This document shows, piece by piece, positions 16,030 through 25,030 of a DNA stretch of 36,957 nt (position 1 is the stretch's first letter; the number at the start of each line of letters is the position of its first letter). Source of the DNA: DASRHK01 sp035650495 (GTDB lineage: Bacteria; Pseudomonadota; Gammaproteobacteria; Nevskiales; Nevskiaceae); assembly GCA_035650495.1 (NCBI GenBank), contig DASRHK010000024.1, positions 1 through 36,957 on the forward strand. The letters run 5' to 3'. The position numbers were made by a program, and so were the translations under genes. The notes under the pieces were generated by a model. The model saw only the letters and a program-made list of their open reading frames with translations, was not told the DNA's origin and did no database searches.

Positions 16030-18816
16030 ATGCGTCACACGATCCTGGGCGCGGCGCTCGCCGCCGTCTTCACCACGCCGACGCTCGCCGCCGATCCGGC
16101 GAGCGGCACGCTCACCGCGGCGAACGACGAAGCGCATCCGCTCACCTACACGTCCGACGCCGGCGACGCTTTCGCGCTCACCATCGAGCTGCCTCGAGAC
16201 TTCGGCGAGAAACATCCGTTCACCTTCATCCGCATCCGGTTCAGCGGCGCGGTCGATCAAGGCGAAGCGGTCGAGTCCGATTCGAGCACGGGCGATCCGA
16301 TGGACGCCACCGCGCACTGGGCGCAGGGCGGCGATCCGGTCGCCGACGGCCTGGACCAGATCTTCCTCATCCCCGACGGCGGCACGCGCCAGGCGATCGT
16401 CAACAGCTCCGGCACGGGCACGATCGCGGTGAGCATCGCGCTCGTGGAAGTTCCCGACGATCCGGGCGATCGCACGCTGCCCTATGTCGCGCAAGGCATC
16501 GGCCCGCGCTTCGCGACCTACAAGCCGACGGACTTCCCCGGCATCGGACTTTCCGCGGCGGAGCCCACGCTCGGCATCAACCCGAACACGGGCAGCGTGT
16601 TCTACATGAACACCATCGAGCCGTTGCGCGTGAAGTTCGACGACGCGACGAATCCCGCGCAGCAGAAATGGGAATCGGCGCCGGGCAATCTCTCGAGCGT
16701 GGTCACGCTCGATCCGATCATCACCGTCGACGTCACCACCGGCCGCGTATTCAACGTGCAGCTCGCGGGGCCGATCAGCGCCGCCGAGTTCAGCGACGAC
16801 GACGGCGTCACCTGGCTGCCGGGCGGCGAAGGATTCCCGGCATCGAGCGTGGATCATCAGACGCTCGGCGCGGGTCCGTATCCGTCGGCTGGCCTCGGCG
16901 CGCTGATCCCGCATCCGCTGTATCCCACCGCGATCTACTACTGCTCGCAGGGCCTGGCGATCGCCTACTGCTCACGCAGCGACGACGGCGGCGTGACCTT
17001 CAAGCCGTCGATCCCGATCTACACCGCGGCGACGACCGGCACGTCGAGCGATCCGACCAGCGTCGCCAACAACTGCACCGGCATCCACGGCCACGTGAAG
17101 GTCGCGCCCGACGGCACCGTCTACGTGCCGAACAAAGGCTGTCAGCTCGACGTGCCCGTGCTCGGAGCCGGTCATCCGGGATTGCTCGTGTCCGAAGACG
17201 CCGGCAATACCTGGTCGGAGTATCAGGTCTCGGAGCTGCCGTCGGGTTACATCAGCAAGACCGATCCGTCCGTGGCGATCGGTCGCGACAACACGGTGTA
17301 CTTCGCATACGTGCCGTTCGACGGGCACCAGCACGTCGCGGTGTCGCAGGATCACGGCCAGACCTGGTTCAACGACTTCGACGTCGGCGCCATCGTCGGC
17401 ATCCACAGCGCCGTGTTCCCCGCGATGGTCGCGGGCGATCCGGGTCGCGCCGCCGTCGCTTTCGTCGGCACTGCGTTCCCGTACTTCAATTCGTTCTACA
17501 ACTCGACGCTCGATTTCAATTTCCCCGCGCAGGCGATGGACTTCGCCGGCAGCTGGCATCTCTACATCGCGAGCACGCTCGATTACGGCGCACACTGGTT
17601 CGTCGAAGAAGTGGCGCCAGAGGATCTCGTGCAGGGTCCGGGCGGCATCGGCAACGCCGGCAGCGACCGCAATCTGCTCGACTTCAACGACGCGACCATC
17701 GATAGCGAAGGCCGCGTGCTGGTGAGCTACGCCGACGGCTGTCTCGGCGCGTGCTCGCGCGGAACCCAGGGACATTTCCATCGCGTCGCGGTGATCGCGC
17801 GCCAGACCGGCGGCCCGCGCATGTATGCCGCGAACGATCCGGTCGAGCCCGCGAAGCCCGCGGCGCCGCGCGTGTCCGGGTATCGCACGCCGGGTTATGT
17901 CGTGCTGAAGATCGACGCCGACGACGGCGGCAGCCCGATCAGCGGCTACCGCATCACGCGCGACGGCGAGACGATCGCGACGAACTACACGGCGACGACG
18001 TTCGTCGACAAGGCTGCCAACGCGCCGGGCGCGACGTATCACTATCACGCGACCGCGACCAATGCGCTCGGCGAGAGCGCGCCTTCCAACGAATTCGCGC
18101 CGCTGGTCGACGAGCACGCCCCGGTCACGGCCGCGGTGTGCTCAGTGCCGGGACAGCTCTGGCTCGACGAGATCAACGAGCCGGGCGCGCGCCCGCCGTG
18201 GGCGGATCTCGTGAGCCTCGGCATCGCCGAACCCGCCGATCAGCCCGGCAAGCTCCTGTTCACCGTCACGCCGGCCGTCGCGATCCCGCTGCAAGGCGAC
18301 GCGAACTACATCGTGACGTTCGATCACCCCAACGCGCGCCGCTACGCGATCAACGTCGGCGGCACCGGCACCACCGTCACCTACACGGACGGTCGCTGGT
18401 ACAACAGCACGGCGGATCAGCTTCACGCTGATCTCTTTGCGGTCGCCGACACGCCCACGCTCGATTCGAGCGGCATCACCGGCAGCACCGTCACCATCGT
18501 GCTCGACAAGGCGACGTGGGGCATCGACACCGGCGACGTGCTGAAGAACGTCACGGTGCGCGCGCTGCCCGCCGCGAACGAAGGCCTCGTGTTCGTGCAC
18601 GACGATCTCGGCTACGACGTGAGCCAGCCGATCGTCGGCAACGATTTCTGCGCGAAGGGCGCGGTGCTGCCGCCGCCGGACGTCGCGGTCGGGCCGGTCA
18701 CGCCGCCGTCGGCGACTTCGGGCGACAGCACGCGATTTGGTGGCGCGCTGGGATTGCTGACGCTGCTGCCGATGCTGCTTGTTGCCCTGATCAGGCGAGC
18801 CAGTCGCGCGGCTTGA
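16030..18816 (+). CDS. Exported Asp-box/FN3 protein with GlyGly-CTERM-like tail
   Basis: A 928-residue secreted or surface protein. A signal peptide ends at about residue 20 (TPTLA-A). Four sialidase-type Asp-boxes occur at about residues 253 (SDDDGVTW), 315 (SDDGGVTF), 386 (SEDAGNTW) and 437 (SQDHGQTW), suggesting a beta-propeller; catalytic sialidase residues are not evident. A fibronectin type III domain spans about 607-693 (SPISGYRITRDG, YHYHATATNALGESAPSN). The C-terminus has a Gly-Gly then hydrophobic helix then Arg-rich end (FGGALGLLTLLPMLLVALIR), which resembles a GlyGly-CTERM sorting signal. A Shine-Dalgarno GGAGG precedes the ATG by about 9 nt and a -10-like TAGAAT is at 15997. The function is unknown; surface binding is a guess. 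Confidence 0.82.
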   Translation: MRHTILGAALAAVFTTPTLAADPASGTLTAANDEAHPLTYTSDAGDAFALTIELPRDFGEKHPFTFIRIRFSGAVDQGEAVESDSSTGDPMDATAHWAQGGDPVADGLDQIFLIPDGGTRQAIVNSSGTGTIAVSIALVEVPDDPGDRTLPYVAQGIGPRFATYKPTDFPGIGLSAAEPTLGINPNTGSVFYMNTIEPLRVKFDDATNPAQQKWESAPGNLSSVVTLDPIITVDVTTGRVFNVQLAGPISAAEFSDDDGVTWLPGGEGFPASSVDHQTLGAGPYPSAGLGALIPHPLYPTAIYYCSQGLAIAYCSRSDDGGVTFKPSIPIYTAATTGTSSDPTSVANNCTGIHGHVKVAPDGTVYVPNKGCQLDVPVLGAGHPGLLVSEDAGNTWSEYQVSELPSGYISKTDPSVAIGRDNTVYFAYVPFDGHQHVAVSQDHGQTWFNDFDVGAIVGIHSAVFPAMVAGDPGRAAVAFVGTAFPYFNSFYNSTLDFNFPAQAMDFAGSWHLYIASTLDYGAHWFVEEVAPEDLVQGPGGIGNAGSDRNLLDFNDATIDSEGRVLVSYADGCLGACSRGTQGHFHRVAVIARQTGGPRMYAANDPVEPAKPAAPRVSGYRTPGYVVLKIDADDGGSPISGYRITRDGETIATNYTATTFVDKAANAPGATYHYHATATNALGESAPSNEFAPLVDEHAPVTAAVCSVPGQLWLDEINEPGARPPWADLVSLGIAEPADQPGKLLFTVTPAVAIPLQGDANYIVTFDHPNARRYAINVGGTGTTVTYTDGRWYNSTADQLHADLFAVADTPTLDSSGITGSTVTIVLDKATWGIDTGDVLKNVTVRALPAANEGLVFVHDDLGYDVSQPIVGNDFCAKGAVLPPPDVAVGPVTPPSATSGDSTRFGGALGLLTLLPMLLVALIRRASRAA

Positions 18817-19729
18817 GGAATCTGTCGTAGAGCTCGGCTTCGGCCGAGCCGGGCTCCGGCTTGTAGTCGTAGCGCCACGCGACGAGCGGCGGCATCGACA
18901 TCAGGATCGACTCGGTGCGGCCGCCGGACTGCAGGCCGAACAGCGTGCCGCGATCGTGCACGAGGTTGAACTCGACGTAGCGGCCGCGCCGATACAGCTG
19001 CCAGTCGCGCTCACGCTCGCCGTAGGCGATCAGCCGCCGGCGCTCGATGATCGGCAGATACGCGTCGAGGAAATGATCGCCGACGCTCTTCATCAAGCCG
19101 AAGCTCGCGACGAAGCCGTTCTCGTGCCAGTCGTCGAAGAACAGCCCGCCGATGCCGCGCGGCTCGCCGCGATGCGGCAGGAAGAAATAGTCGTCGCACT
19201 GCTTCTTGAAGCGCGCGTAGACGTCGGCGCCGAAGCGATCGCACACGCGCTTGGCGACGCGATGCCAATGCGCGCAGTCCTCCTCGAAGCCGTAGTACGG
19301 GGTGAGATCGAAGCCGCCGCCGAACCACCACACCGGCGCCGCGTGCGTAGCTTCGGCGATGAGGAAGCGCACGTTCATGTGCGTCGTCGGCACGTACGGA
19401 TTGCGCGGATGCAGCACGAGCGAAACGCCCATCGCCTTGAAGCTTCGACCGGCGAGCTCCGGTCGCGCTTTCGTCGCCGACGCCGGCAGCTGCTTGCCGC
19501 GCACGGTCGAGAGCGCAACGCCGGCGCGCTCGAACACCGCGCCGTCGCTCATGACCCGCGTGTCGCCGCTGCCCGAGACGCCGGCGGCGCTCGCGCCTTC
19601 TGCGCGCTCCCACACGTCGTGCCGGAATTTCGCGTGACCTTCGACGCGCTCGAGCTCCGCGCAGATGCGGTTCTGCAGCTCGCGCAGGTACGCGAGGACT
19701 GCGCCGGCGTCGGGCTCAGGCAGGCTCAT
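18791..19729 (-). CDS. hemF: Oxygen-dependent coproporphyrinogen III oxidase
   Basis: A 312-residue haem-biosynthesis enzyme that decarboxylates two propionates of coproporphyrinogen III using O2. Family segments are unmistakable: SVVLHPRNP-like SLVLHPRNPYVPTTHMNVRF, WWFGGGFDLTPYYGFEED, GEPRGIGGLFFDD, and YVEFNLVHDRGTLFGLQSGG near the end. Length is close to E. coli HemF (299 aa). It overlaps tsaC by 4 bp (ATGA). Its 3' end overlaps the convergent 928-aa protein gene by 26 bp. Presence of the aerobic enzyme suggests aerobic growth. Confidence 0.96.
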   Translation of the reverse strand: MSLPEPDAGAVLAYLRELQNRICAELERVEGHAKFRHDVWERAEGASAAGVSGSGDTRVMSDGAVFERAGVALSTVRGKQLPASATKARPELAGRSFKAMGVSLVLHPRNPYVPTTHMNVRFLIAEATHAAPVWWFGGGFDLTPYYGFEEDCAHWHRVAKRVCDRFGADVYARFKKQCDDYFFLPHRGEPRGIGGLFFDDWHENGFVASFGLMKSVGDHFLDAYLPIIERRRLIAYGERERDWQLYRRGRYVEFNLVHDRGTLFGLQSGGRTESILMSMPPLVAWRYDYKPEPGSAEAELYDRFLKPRDWLA

Positions 19730-20274
19730 GCGCGCACGACCTCTCCAGTTTCCAGGTCGCGGATCGCGGTCGGGCGCGCAAGCCCGCCGACTTCGCCCGC
19801 GACGATGTCGTCGACCACGCCGCGGAATTGTCGTTCGACCTGAAGCCGGCTACGCAGCGCCGGCCGCTTCGAGCGATTCGCGCTGGTCGACACGATCGGC
19901 CCGCCATGCGCGCGGCACAGCGCGGATGCAATCGGATGCGCGGTCACGCGCACCGCGATGCGATCGCGGCCGCCGGTGATCCAGCGCGGCGCGATCGCTG
20001 ACGCCGGCATCAGCCACGTCGCGGGACCGGGCCAGCTCGCGAGCGCGGGCTCGAGCTTCGACGTATTCGGATCGGCGATGAACGGCCAGAGCTGCTCGAA
20101 GGTGTCGGCGATGAGGATGACGCCTTTGCGCCAGTCGCGCTGCTTGATCGCGAGCAGGCGCTCGACCGCGTGGCGGTTGAGCGGCTCGCAGCCGAGCCCC
20201 CACACGGCTTCGGTCGGATAGGCGATGACCCCGCCCTCGCGCAGCGCGCGCACGGCGCGTCGCAGCGCGATCAT
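19726..20274 (-). CDS. tsaC: Threonylcarbamoyl-AMP synthase (TsaC/YrdC)
   Basis: A 182-residue YrdC-domain protein that makes threonylcarbamoyl-AMP for the t6A modification of ANN-decoding tRNAs. The ligand-binding pattern GVIAYPTEAVWGLGC lies at about residues 15-29. It is followed by RLLAIKQRDWRKGVILIA and PATWLMPAS, and later by IAVRVTAHPIASAL and GGPIVSTSAN. The length is that of the short TsaC form without the Sua5 C-terminal domain. It overlaps topA upstream and hemF downstream by 4 bp each, indicating a coupled operon. Confidence 0.93.
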   Translation of the reverse strand: MIALRRAVRALREGGVIAYPTEAVWGLGCEPLNRHAVERLLAIKQRDWRKGVILIADTFEQLWPFIADPNTSKLEPALASWPGPATWLMPASAIAPRWITGGRDRIAVRVTAHPIASALCRAHGGPIVSTSANRSKRPALRSRLQVERQFRGVVDDIVAGEVGGLARPTAIRDLETGEVVRA

Positions 20275-22697
20275 GGTTTCGGCGCGGCTGCCTTCTTCTT
20301 CGCAGGCGCCTTCTTCGCCTTCGGCTTCGCGGGCGCCGCGGCCTCACCGGTTGCGGCCGAAGCCTCGGCCTTCTTCTTCGCCGGCTTCTTCGACTTCTTC
20401 TCGGGATTCTGCTCGGCGAGCAGCGTCTCGCACTCGACTTGCGTGAGGGATTCGGCGTCCTTGCCGCGCGGGATGCGCGCCTTGCGCGTGCCGTCGCTGA
20501 TGTAGGGACCGAAGCGGCCCTTGATGACGCGGATCTCCGCGCCGTTGGAACCTTCGAATTTCTTGATCGTCGCCGCCTCGATCGCGAGGCGCTTGCCCTC
20601 GATCAGCTCGAGCGCGCGCGGCAGCTCGATGGTGTACGGATCGTCGTCCTTCTTCAGCGACACGAAGCTCTTGCCGTAGCGCACGTACGGGCCGAAGCGG
20701 CCGATGTTCACCTCGATCTCGTCGCCGCCCTGGGTCTGGCCGAGCTTGCGCGGCAGCTTGAACAGATCGAGCGCCTGCTCGAGCGTGATCGTGTCGATGC
20801 GCAGCTTGCCCGGAATGCCGGCGAAGCGCGGCTTCTCCGGATCGTCCTTGGTGCCGATCTGCACCATCGGCCCGAAGCGCCCGAGCCGCGCCGACACCGG
20901 ACGGCCGCTCACCGGATCGGTGCCGAGCTGGCGATCCTCGGAGATCTCGGTGCGCTTCAACTCCATCTTCTCTTCGATGATGGGCTTGAACTCGTCCCAG
21001 AACTCCTTGAGGACGGGCACCCATTCGCGCTCGCCGCGCGAGATCTCGTCGAGCTCGTCCTCGAGATGCGCGGTGAACTGGTAGTCGACGTAGTGCGCGA
21101 AGTGCTCGGTGAGGAAGCGGTTGACGATCATGCCGACGTCGGTCGGGATGAACGCCTTGCCTTCCAGGTGCACGTACTCGCGCGCGACCAGCGTCGAGAT
21201 GATCGACGCGTAGGTCGACGGCCGCCCGATGTCGTACTCCTCGAGCGTCTTGACCAGCGAGGCTTCCGTGTAGCGCGGCGGCGGCTCGGTGAAGTGCTGC
21301 TCGGGGATGACCTCGACGAGCTTGACCACGTCGCCCTGCGCGAGCGGCGGCAGGCGCTTCTCGTCGTCCTCGTTGTCCTCTTCGGTGCGGTCGACGAAGG
21401 TTTCGGCGCGCACGTTGTAGGCCGCGAGGAAGCCGGGCTCAATGAGCGTCGACCCGTTCGCGCGGAACGCGTGCGGCGCCCCGGCACGAAGCTCGACGGT
21501 GACCGTGTCGAACACCGCCGGATTCATCTGCGACGCGACGGCGCGCTTCCAGATCAGGTCGTAGAGCTTCGCCTGATCGGGCGTCAATGCATGGGAGACC
21601 GATTTCGGCAGGCGCAGCGCAGAGGTCGGACGGATCGCCTCGTGCGCCTCCTGCGCGTTCTTCGACTTCGCCTTGAAGTAGCGCGGCGATTCCGGCAGCG
21701 ACTGGTTGCCGTACTCCGTCATGATGACGTGACGGATTTCCTTCAGCGCCTCCTCGGCGAGGTTCACCGAGTCGGTTCGCATGTAGGTGATGAGGCCGAC
21801 CGTGTCGCCGCCGATGTCGACGCCTTCGTAGAGCTGCTGCGCGGTCTGCATCGTGCGCCGCGCGGTGAAGCCGAGCTTGCGATTAGCTTCCTGCTGCAGC
21901 GTCGACGTCGTGAACGGCGGACCCGAGTTGCGCTTGCGCTGCTTCTTGTCGACCTGCGCGACTTTCAATTCGCCGCGCGCGGCATCGAGGATCTTGTTCT
22001 TCGCCGCCTCCGAGCCGCCGGCCTCGGTCAGCGTGAACTGCTCCACTTTCTGGCCGTCGAGCTCGACGAGCCGCGCGACGAAGCCCTGCTTGTCCTTCTC
22101 GGCGCGTGCCTCGATCGTCCAGTATTCCTGCGGGACGAACTTGCGGATCTCTTCCTCGCGCTCGCAGATCAGGCGCAGTGCTGGCGACTGCACGCGTCCG
22201 GCGGACAACCCCGGCTGCACCTTGCGCCACAACAGCGGCGACAGGTTGAAGCCGACGAGGTAATCGAGCGCGCGGCGCGCCTGCTGGGCGTTGACCAGGT
22301 CGGCGGAGATCTCGCGCGGATTGTCGACCGCGTTCTTCACCTCGCGCTGGGTGATCTCGTAGAACACCACGCGCTTGACCGACTTGCCCTTGAGCAAGCC
22401 CTTCTCCTTCAGGATCTCGGCCAGATGCCAGGAGATCGCCTCGCCTTCGCGGTCCGGGTCGGTCGCGAGGTAGAGGGCGTCGGATTTCTTGAGCGCCGCG
22501 GCAATCGCGCGCACGTGCTTCTCGTTGCGGCTGATCACCTCGTACTTCATGTCGAAGTTCTTCTCGGTGTCGACCGCGCCGTCCTTGGGCACGAGGTCGC
22601 GCACGTGGCCATAGGACGCCATGACCTCGAAGTCCTTGCCGAGATATTTCTTGATCGTTTTCGCCTTCGCAGGCGACTCGACGATGACCAGATTCAT
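20271..22697 (-). CDS. topA: DNA topoisomerase I
   Basis: An 808-residue type IA topoisomerase that relaxes negative supercoils. The TOPRIM domain opens the protein (MNLVIVESPAKAKTIKKYLG) and includes DPDREGEAISWHLA. The catalytic tyrosine is Tyr305 in GLITYMRTDS. The C-terminus has several topoisomerase C-terminal repeats with the pattern GRFGPY/M (for example IGRFGPYVRYG, KGRFGPYISDG) rather than Cys4 zinc fingers, then a Lys/Ala-rich basic tail of about 40 residues that should bind DNA. It has a recognisable promoter with a leader of about 40 nt. It heads a topA-tsaC-hemF unit joined by 4-bp overlaps. Confidence 0.96.
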   Translation of the reverse strand: MNLVIVESPAKAKTIKKYLGKDFEVMASYGHVRDLVPKDGAVDTEKNFDMKYEVISRNEKHVRAIAAALKKSDALYLATDPDREGEAISWHLAEILKEKGLLKGKSVKRVVFYEITQREVKNAVDNPREISADLVNAQQARRALDYLVGFNLSPLLWRKVQPGLSAGRVQSPALRLICEREEEIRKFVPQEYWTIEARAEKDKQGFVARLVELDGQKVEQFTLTEAGGSEAAKNKILDAARGELKVAQVDKKQRKRNSGPPFTTSTLQQEANRKLGFTARRTMQTAQQLYEGVDIGGDTVGLITYMRTDSVNLAEEALKEIRHVIMTEYGNQSLPESPRYFKAKSKNAQEAHEAIRPTSALRLPKSVSHALTPDQAKLYDLIWKRAVASQMNPAVFDTVTVELRAGAPHAFRANGSTLIEPGFLAAYNVRAETFVDRTEEDNEDDEKRLPPLAQGDVVKLVEVIPEQHFTEPPPRYTEASLVKTLEEYDIGRPSTYASIISTLVAREYVHLEGKAFIPTDVGMIVNRFLTEHFAHYVDYQFTAHLEDELDEISRGEREWVPVLKEFWDEFKPIIEEKMELKRTEISEDRQLGTDPVSGRPVSARLGRFGPMVQIGTKDDPEKPRFAGIPGKLRIDTITLEQALDLFKLPRKLGQTQGGDEIEVNIGRFGPYVRYGKSFVSLKKDDDPYTIELPRALELIEGKRLAIEAATIKKFEGSNGAEIRVIKGRFGPYISDGTRKARIPRGKDAESLTQVECETLLAEQNPEKKSKKPAKKKAEASAATGEAAAPAKPKAKKAPAKKKAAAPKP

Positions 22698-22745
22698 TGA
22701 TTTCTAATTGTGGAAACGCGCCGCTTCGGGGATCGACGGCGCAAG

Positions 22746-22775
22746 CTTATAACGCGCGGGTTCGCGCGCTGTCTA
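22746..22775 (-). promoter_or_regulatory. Promoter of topA with palindromic GC spacer
   Basis: On the minus strand -35 TAGACA (22770-22775), an 18-nt spacer and -10 TATAAG (22746-22751). The spacer is almost entirely G/C and contains CGCGCG-AACC-CGCGCG on that strand, an inverted repeat. One mismatch from consensus in each hexamer makes this a good promoter. A GC-rich, slightly long spacer often makes a promoter supercoiling-sensitive, which would suit topA. Confidence 0.65.
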
Positions 22776-22792
22776 GCCAACAAGAATGGCGA

Positions 22793-22835
22793 AAGGCCCG
22801 GAAACGCTACAGCCGCAAGGGTTTCAGAGGGCCTT
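22793..22835 (-). terminator. Two-part stem after smg
   Basis: AAGGCCC (22793-22799) pairs with GGGCCTT (22829-22835) and, inside, GAAAC (22801-22805) with GTTTC (22821-22825). On the minus strand it starts at the smg stop codon and ends in a short CCTTTC. It likely ends smg transcription before the topA promoter; the T-run is weak. Confidence 0.45.
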
Positions 22836-23302
22836 CAGTGCAGCCAGTCACCGGAGTAGTACACCATGTCCTCGACCTGGACCGCCTGCTCTTCGGAGCC
22901 CGGCTGGTTGACGAGAACGAGCAGCACCACCCACTTCACGCGCTCGACGTCGACTTCGTCCTCGATCGCCATCAGGCGGTCGATGACGAGCTCGCGATTC
23001 TCCGGCGAGAGGATGCCCAGCGTCTCGAGATACATGAGGAAGCCGCGGCACTCGACCGGCAGCTTGTCCTGCTCCTCTTTCGCATAGACGCGGATCGACC
23101 GGCCGGGACCGAACCGCAGCGGCAGCTGGCCTTCGCGGCCCAGCCCATCGAGCCAGCGGAACGCGTGCTGGATCTCGTCGTCGGGAAAGCCGGCGCCGAG
23201 GAGCTCGGTGCGAAGGGTCGAGTGGTTGTCGGCGTCGGAATATTCGCCGAGGCGGTAATTCTCGAAGAGGTACATCAGAACGTCTAGGACGCTCTCCTTC
23301 AT
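22835..23302 (-). CDS. smg: Smg protein (DUF494)
   Basis: A 155-residue protein of the Smg/DUF494 family, about the length of E. coli Smg (157 aa). It begins MKESVLDVLMYLFENY and has the typical LRTELLGAGFPDDEIQHAFRW-like segment and a C-terminal VLLVLVNQPGSE. Its biochemical role is unknown; it is normally found next to dprA (smf) and topA, as here. The ATG at 23302 is chosen because it matches the family start; the longer open frame upstream is antisense to the DUF924 gene. A hairpin terminator follows directly. Confidence 0.92.
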   Translation of the reverse strand: MKESVLDVLMYLFENYRLGEYSDADNHSTLRTELLGAGFPDDEIQHAFRWLDGLGREGQLPLRFGPGRSIRVYAKEEQDKLPVECRGFLMYLETLGILSPENRELVIDRLMAIEDEVDVERVKWVVLLVLVNQPGSEEQAVQVEDMVYYSGDWLH

Positions 23303-23364
23303 GCGTCCCAATCTAGCACGAAAATAAAATTGCGCCAGAGGCGCGGCGGCGTCACATTGGCTGC

Positions 23365-23904
23365 ATGCAGGCGCAGGAAATCCTGAGCTTCTGGTTCGAC
23401 GAGCTCGACCCCGAGCAGTGGTGGCGCGTGGATCGTGCGCTCGACGCGGAAATCCGTCGGCGCTTCGAGACCACGCACGCGCAGGCGAATCGCGGCGAGC
23501 TCTGGCGCTGGCGCGACACGCCACAAGGCCGGCTCGCCGAAGTCATCGTGCTCGACCAGCTCTCCCGCAACATGTTCCGAGGCGATCCGCGCGCGTTCGC
23601 GAGCGACCCGCTCGCGCTGGTACTCGCGCAGGAGGCCGTCCGAGTCGGCGCCGATCGCGCGCTGCCCGTCGGCCAGCGCTGCTTCTTCTACCTGCCCTTC
23701 GAGCACAGCGAGTCGCTCGCCATCCACGACCTAGCGATGCAGCTGTTCGATCAGCCAGGGCTGGAATCGAATCTCGACTACGAGATCCGGCACCGGAAGA
23801 TCATCGAGCGCTTCGGGCGCTACCCGCATCGCAACCAGATCCTGGGACGCGCGTCGACGCCGGAGGAAGAGGCGTTCCTGAAGGAGCCGGGATCGTCGTT
23901 CTAG
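23365..23904 (+). CDS. DUF924 family protein
   Basis: A 179-residue soluble, helical protein of the DUF924 family (function unknown; TPR-like fold). Family features: ILSFWFDELDPEQWW at the start, GRLAEVIVLDQLSRNMFRG in the middle and FFYLPFEHSESL followed by RFGRYPHRNQILGR. It is the only plus-strand gene within the minus-strand dprA-smg-topA cluster. Its TAG stop abuts the dprA TAG stop with no gap, giving TAGCTA. An A/T-rich stretch (23319-23330) between it and smg may hold divergent promoters, but I cannot assign clear -35 boxes. Confidence 0.88.
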   Translation: MQAQEILSFWFDELDPEQWWRVDRALDAEIRRRFETTHAQANRGELWRWRDTPQGRLAEVIVLDQLSRNMFRGDPRAFASDPLALVLAQEAVRVGADRALPVGQRCFFYLPFEHSESLAIHDLAMQLFDQPGLESNLDYEIRHRKIIERFGRYPHRNQILGRASTPEEEAFLKEPGSSF

Positions 23905-25011
23905 CTACCCGCGCCGCAGGAACGCGCCGCCCGGCGCCGCCGCGATGAGGCCGTCCAGCTCGAGCATCAGCAGGACCGACGAGAGCTCCTCTACCGACAT
24001 CGCGACGCGCTCGACGAGCGTGTCGAAGCTCGTCGCCGAGTGACCGATCGCCTCGAGCACCTTGCGCTGCGGCGCGTCGAGCTTCGGCTCGAGCGAGGGC
24101 GACGATTTCTCCGCGGGCACGCGCAAGCCGAGCCGCGGTGCGACCTCTTCGAGGATGTCGCGCGCGCTGTCGACGAGCTTCGCGCCCTGGCGGATCAGCG
24201 CGTGGCAGCCTTTGGCGGCGGGATTGTGGATCGAGCCGGGGATCGCGAACACGTCGCGGCCCTGCTCGAGCGCCAGCCGCGCGGTGATCAGCGAGCCGCT
24301 GCGCGCGGCCGCCTCGACGACGAGAACGCCGAGGGAAAGCCCGGAGATGACGCGATTGCGGCGCGGGAAGTTGTCCGACATCGGCGGCATGCCGGGCGAG
24401 AACTCCGACACCAGCAGTCCCTTCGCGGAGATCTCGTGCGCGAGCTCGCGATGCTTCGCCGGGTAGACGCGATCCAGTCCGGTGCCGCACACGGCGATCG
24501 TATTGCCGCCGGCATCGAGCGCACCGCGATGCGCGGCGCCGTCGACGCCCTGTGCCAGTCCGCTGGTGACGACGAGCCCCGCCTTGGCGAGGACCGAAGC
24601 GAACTTGCGCGCGTTGTCGAGACCTTCCGGCGACGCGGCGCGAGCGCCGACGATCGCGATCTGCGGCCCGCCGAGCAGCGCGACGTCGCCCTGGCAGAAC
24701 AACGCGAGCGGCGCCTGCGCGACTTCCTTGAGCGCCGCTGGATAGCGCTCGTCCTCGATGCTGACGAAATGCCGATTCGCTCCACCGAGCCAGGCGACGT
24801 CGCGCTCGATCGCTTCGGCGTCGGGCTTGCGCAGGCTTGGATGCAGCGCGCGCGGCAGGCCGATCCTTTCCCACGACGCCGGCCCGGCGCTCAGTGCTTG
24901 CAGCGGAGTGTGGAATTCCTCGAGAAGCTGCCGGCCCCACGCCGGCCCGATGCCTGGCGCCCGCAGCAGCGCGAGCCAGGCGCGAAGGTCCTCCGCTTCG
25001 TCAGCGGCCAT
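23905..25011 (-). CDS. dprA: DNA processing protein DprA (Smf)
   Basis: A 368-residue protein that loads RecA on incoming single-stranded DNA during transformation and is widely conserved even in non-competent bacteria. An N-terminal SAM-like helical domain (about 1-70, LLRAPGIGPAWGRQLLEEF) precedes the Rossmann-like DprA domain. The latter has IAIVGARAASPEG, VVTSGLAQGVDGAAHRGAL, FPRRNRVISGLS and VFAIPGSIHNPAAKGCHALI. The C-terminal winged helix (about 305-368) includes FDTLVERVAMSVEELSSVLLMLELDGLI. It follows the LysM gene by 19 bp and so may be cotranscribed with it. Confidence 0.94.
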   Translation of the reverse strand: MAADEAEDLRAWLALLRAPGIGPAWGRQLLEEFHTPLQALSAGPASWERIGLPRALHPSLRKPDAEAIERDVAWLGGANRHFVSIEDERYPAALKEVAQAPLALFCQGDVALLGGPQIAIVGARAASPEGLDNARKFASVLAKAGLVVTSGLAQGVDGAAHRGALDAGGNTIAVCGTGLDRVYPAKHRELAHEISAKGLLVSEFSPGMPPMSDNFPRRNRVISGLSLGVLVVEAAARSGSLITARLALEQGRDVFAIPGSIHNPAAKGCHALIRQGAKLVDSARDILEEVAPRLGLRVPAEKSSPSLEPKLDAPQRKVLEAIGHSATSFDTLVERVAMSVEELSSVLLMLELDGLIAAAPGGAFLRRG

Positions 25012-25030
25012 CGCGGATGCGAAGCGGCGA

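Noticed and set aside
20271..20400. Possible tandem repeat in the topA 3' end
   Set aside because: It is a Lys/Ala-rich coding tail of irregular composition, not a true DNA repeat.
20439..22700. 753-codon plus-strand open frame opposite topA
   Set aside because: Antisense shadow of topA; no recognisable motif and skewed Arg/Leu composition.
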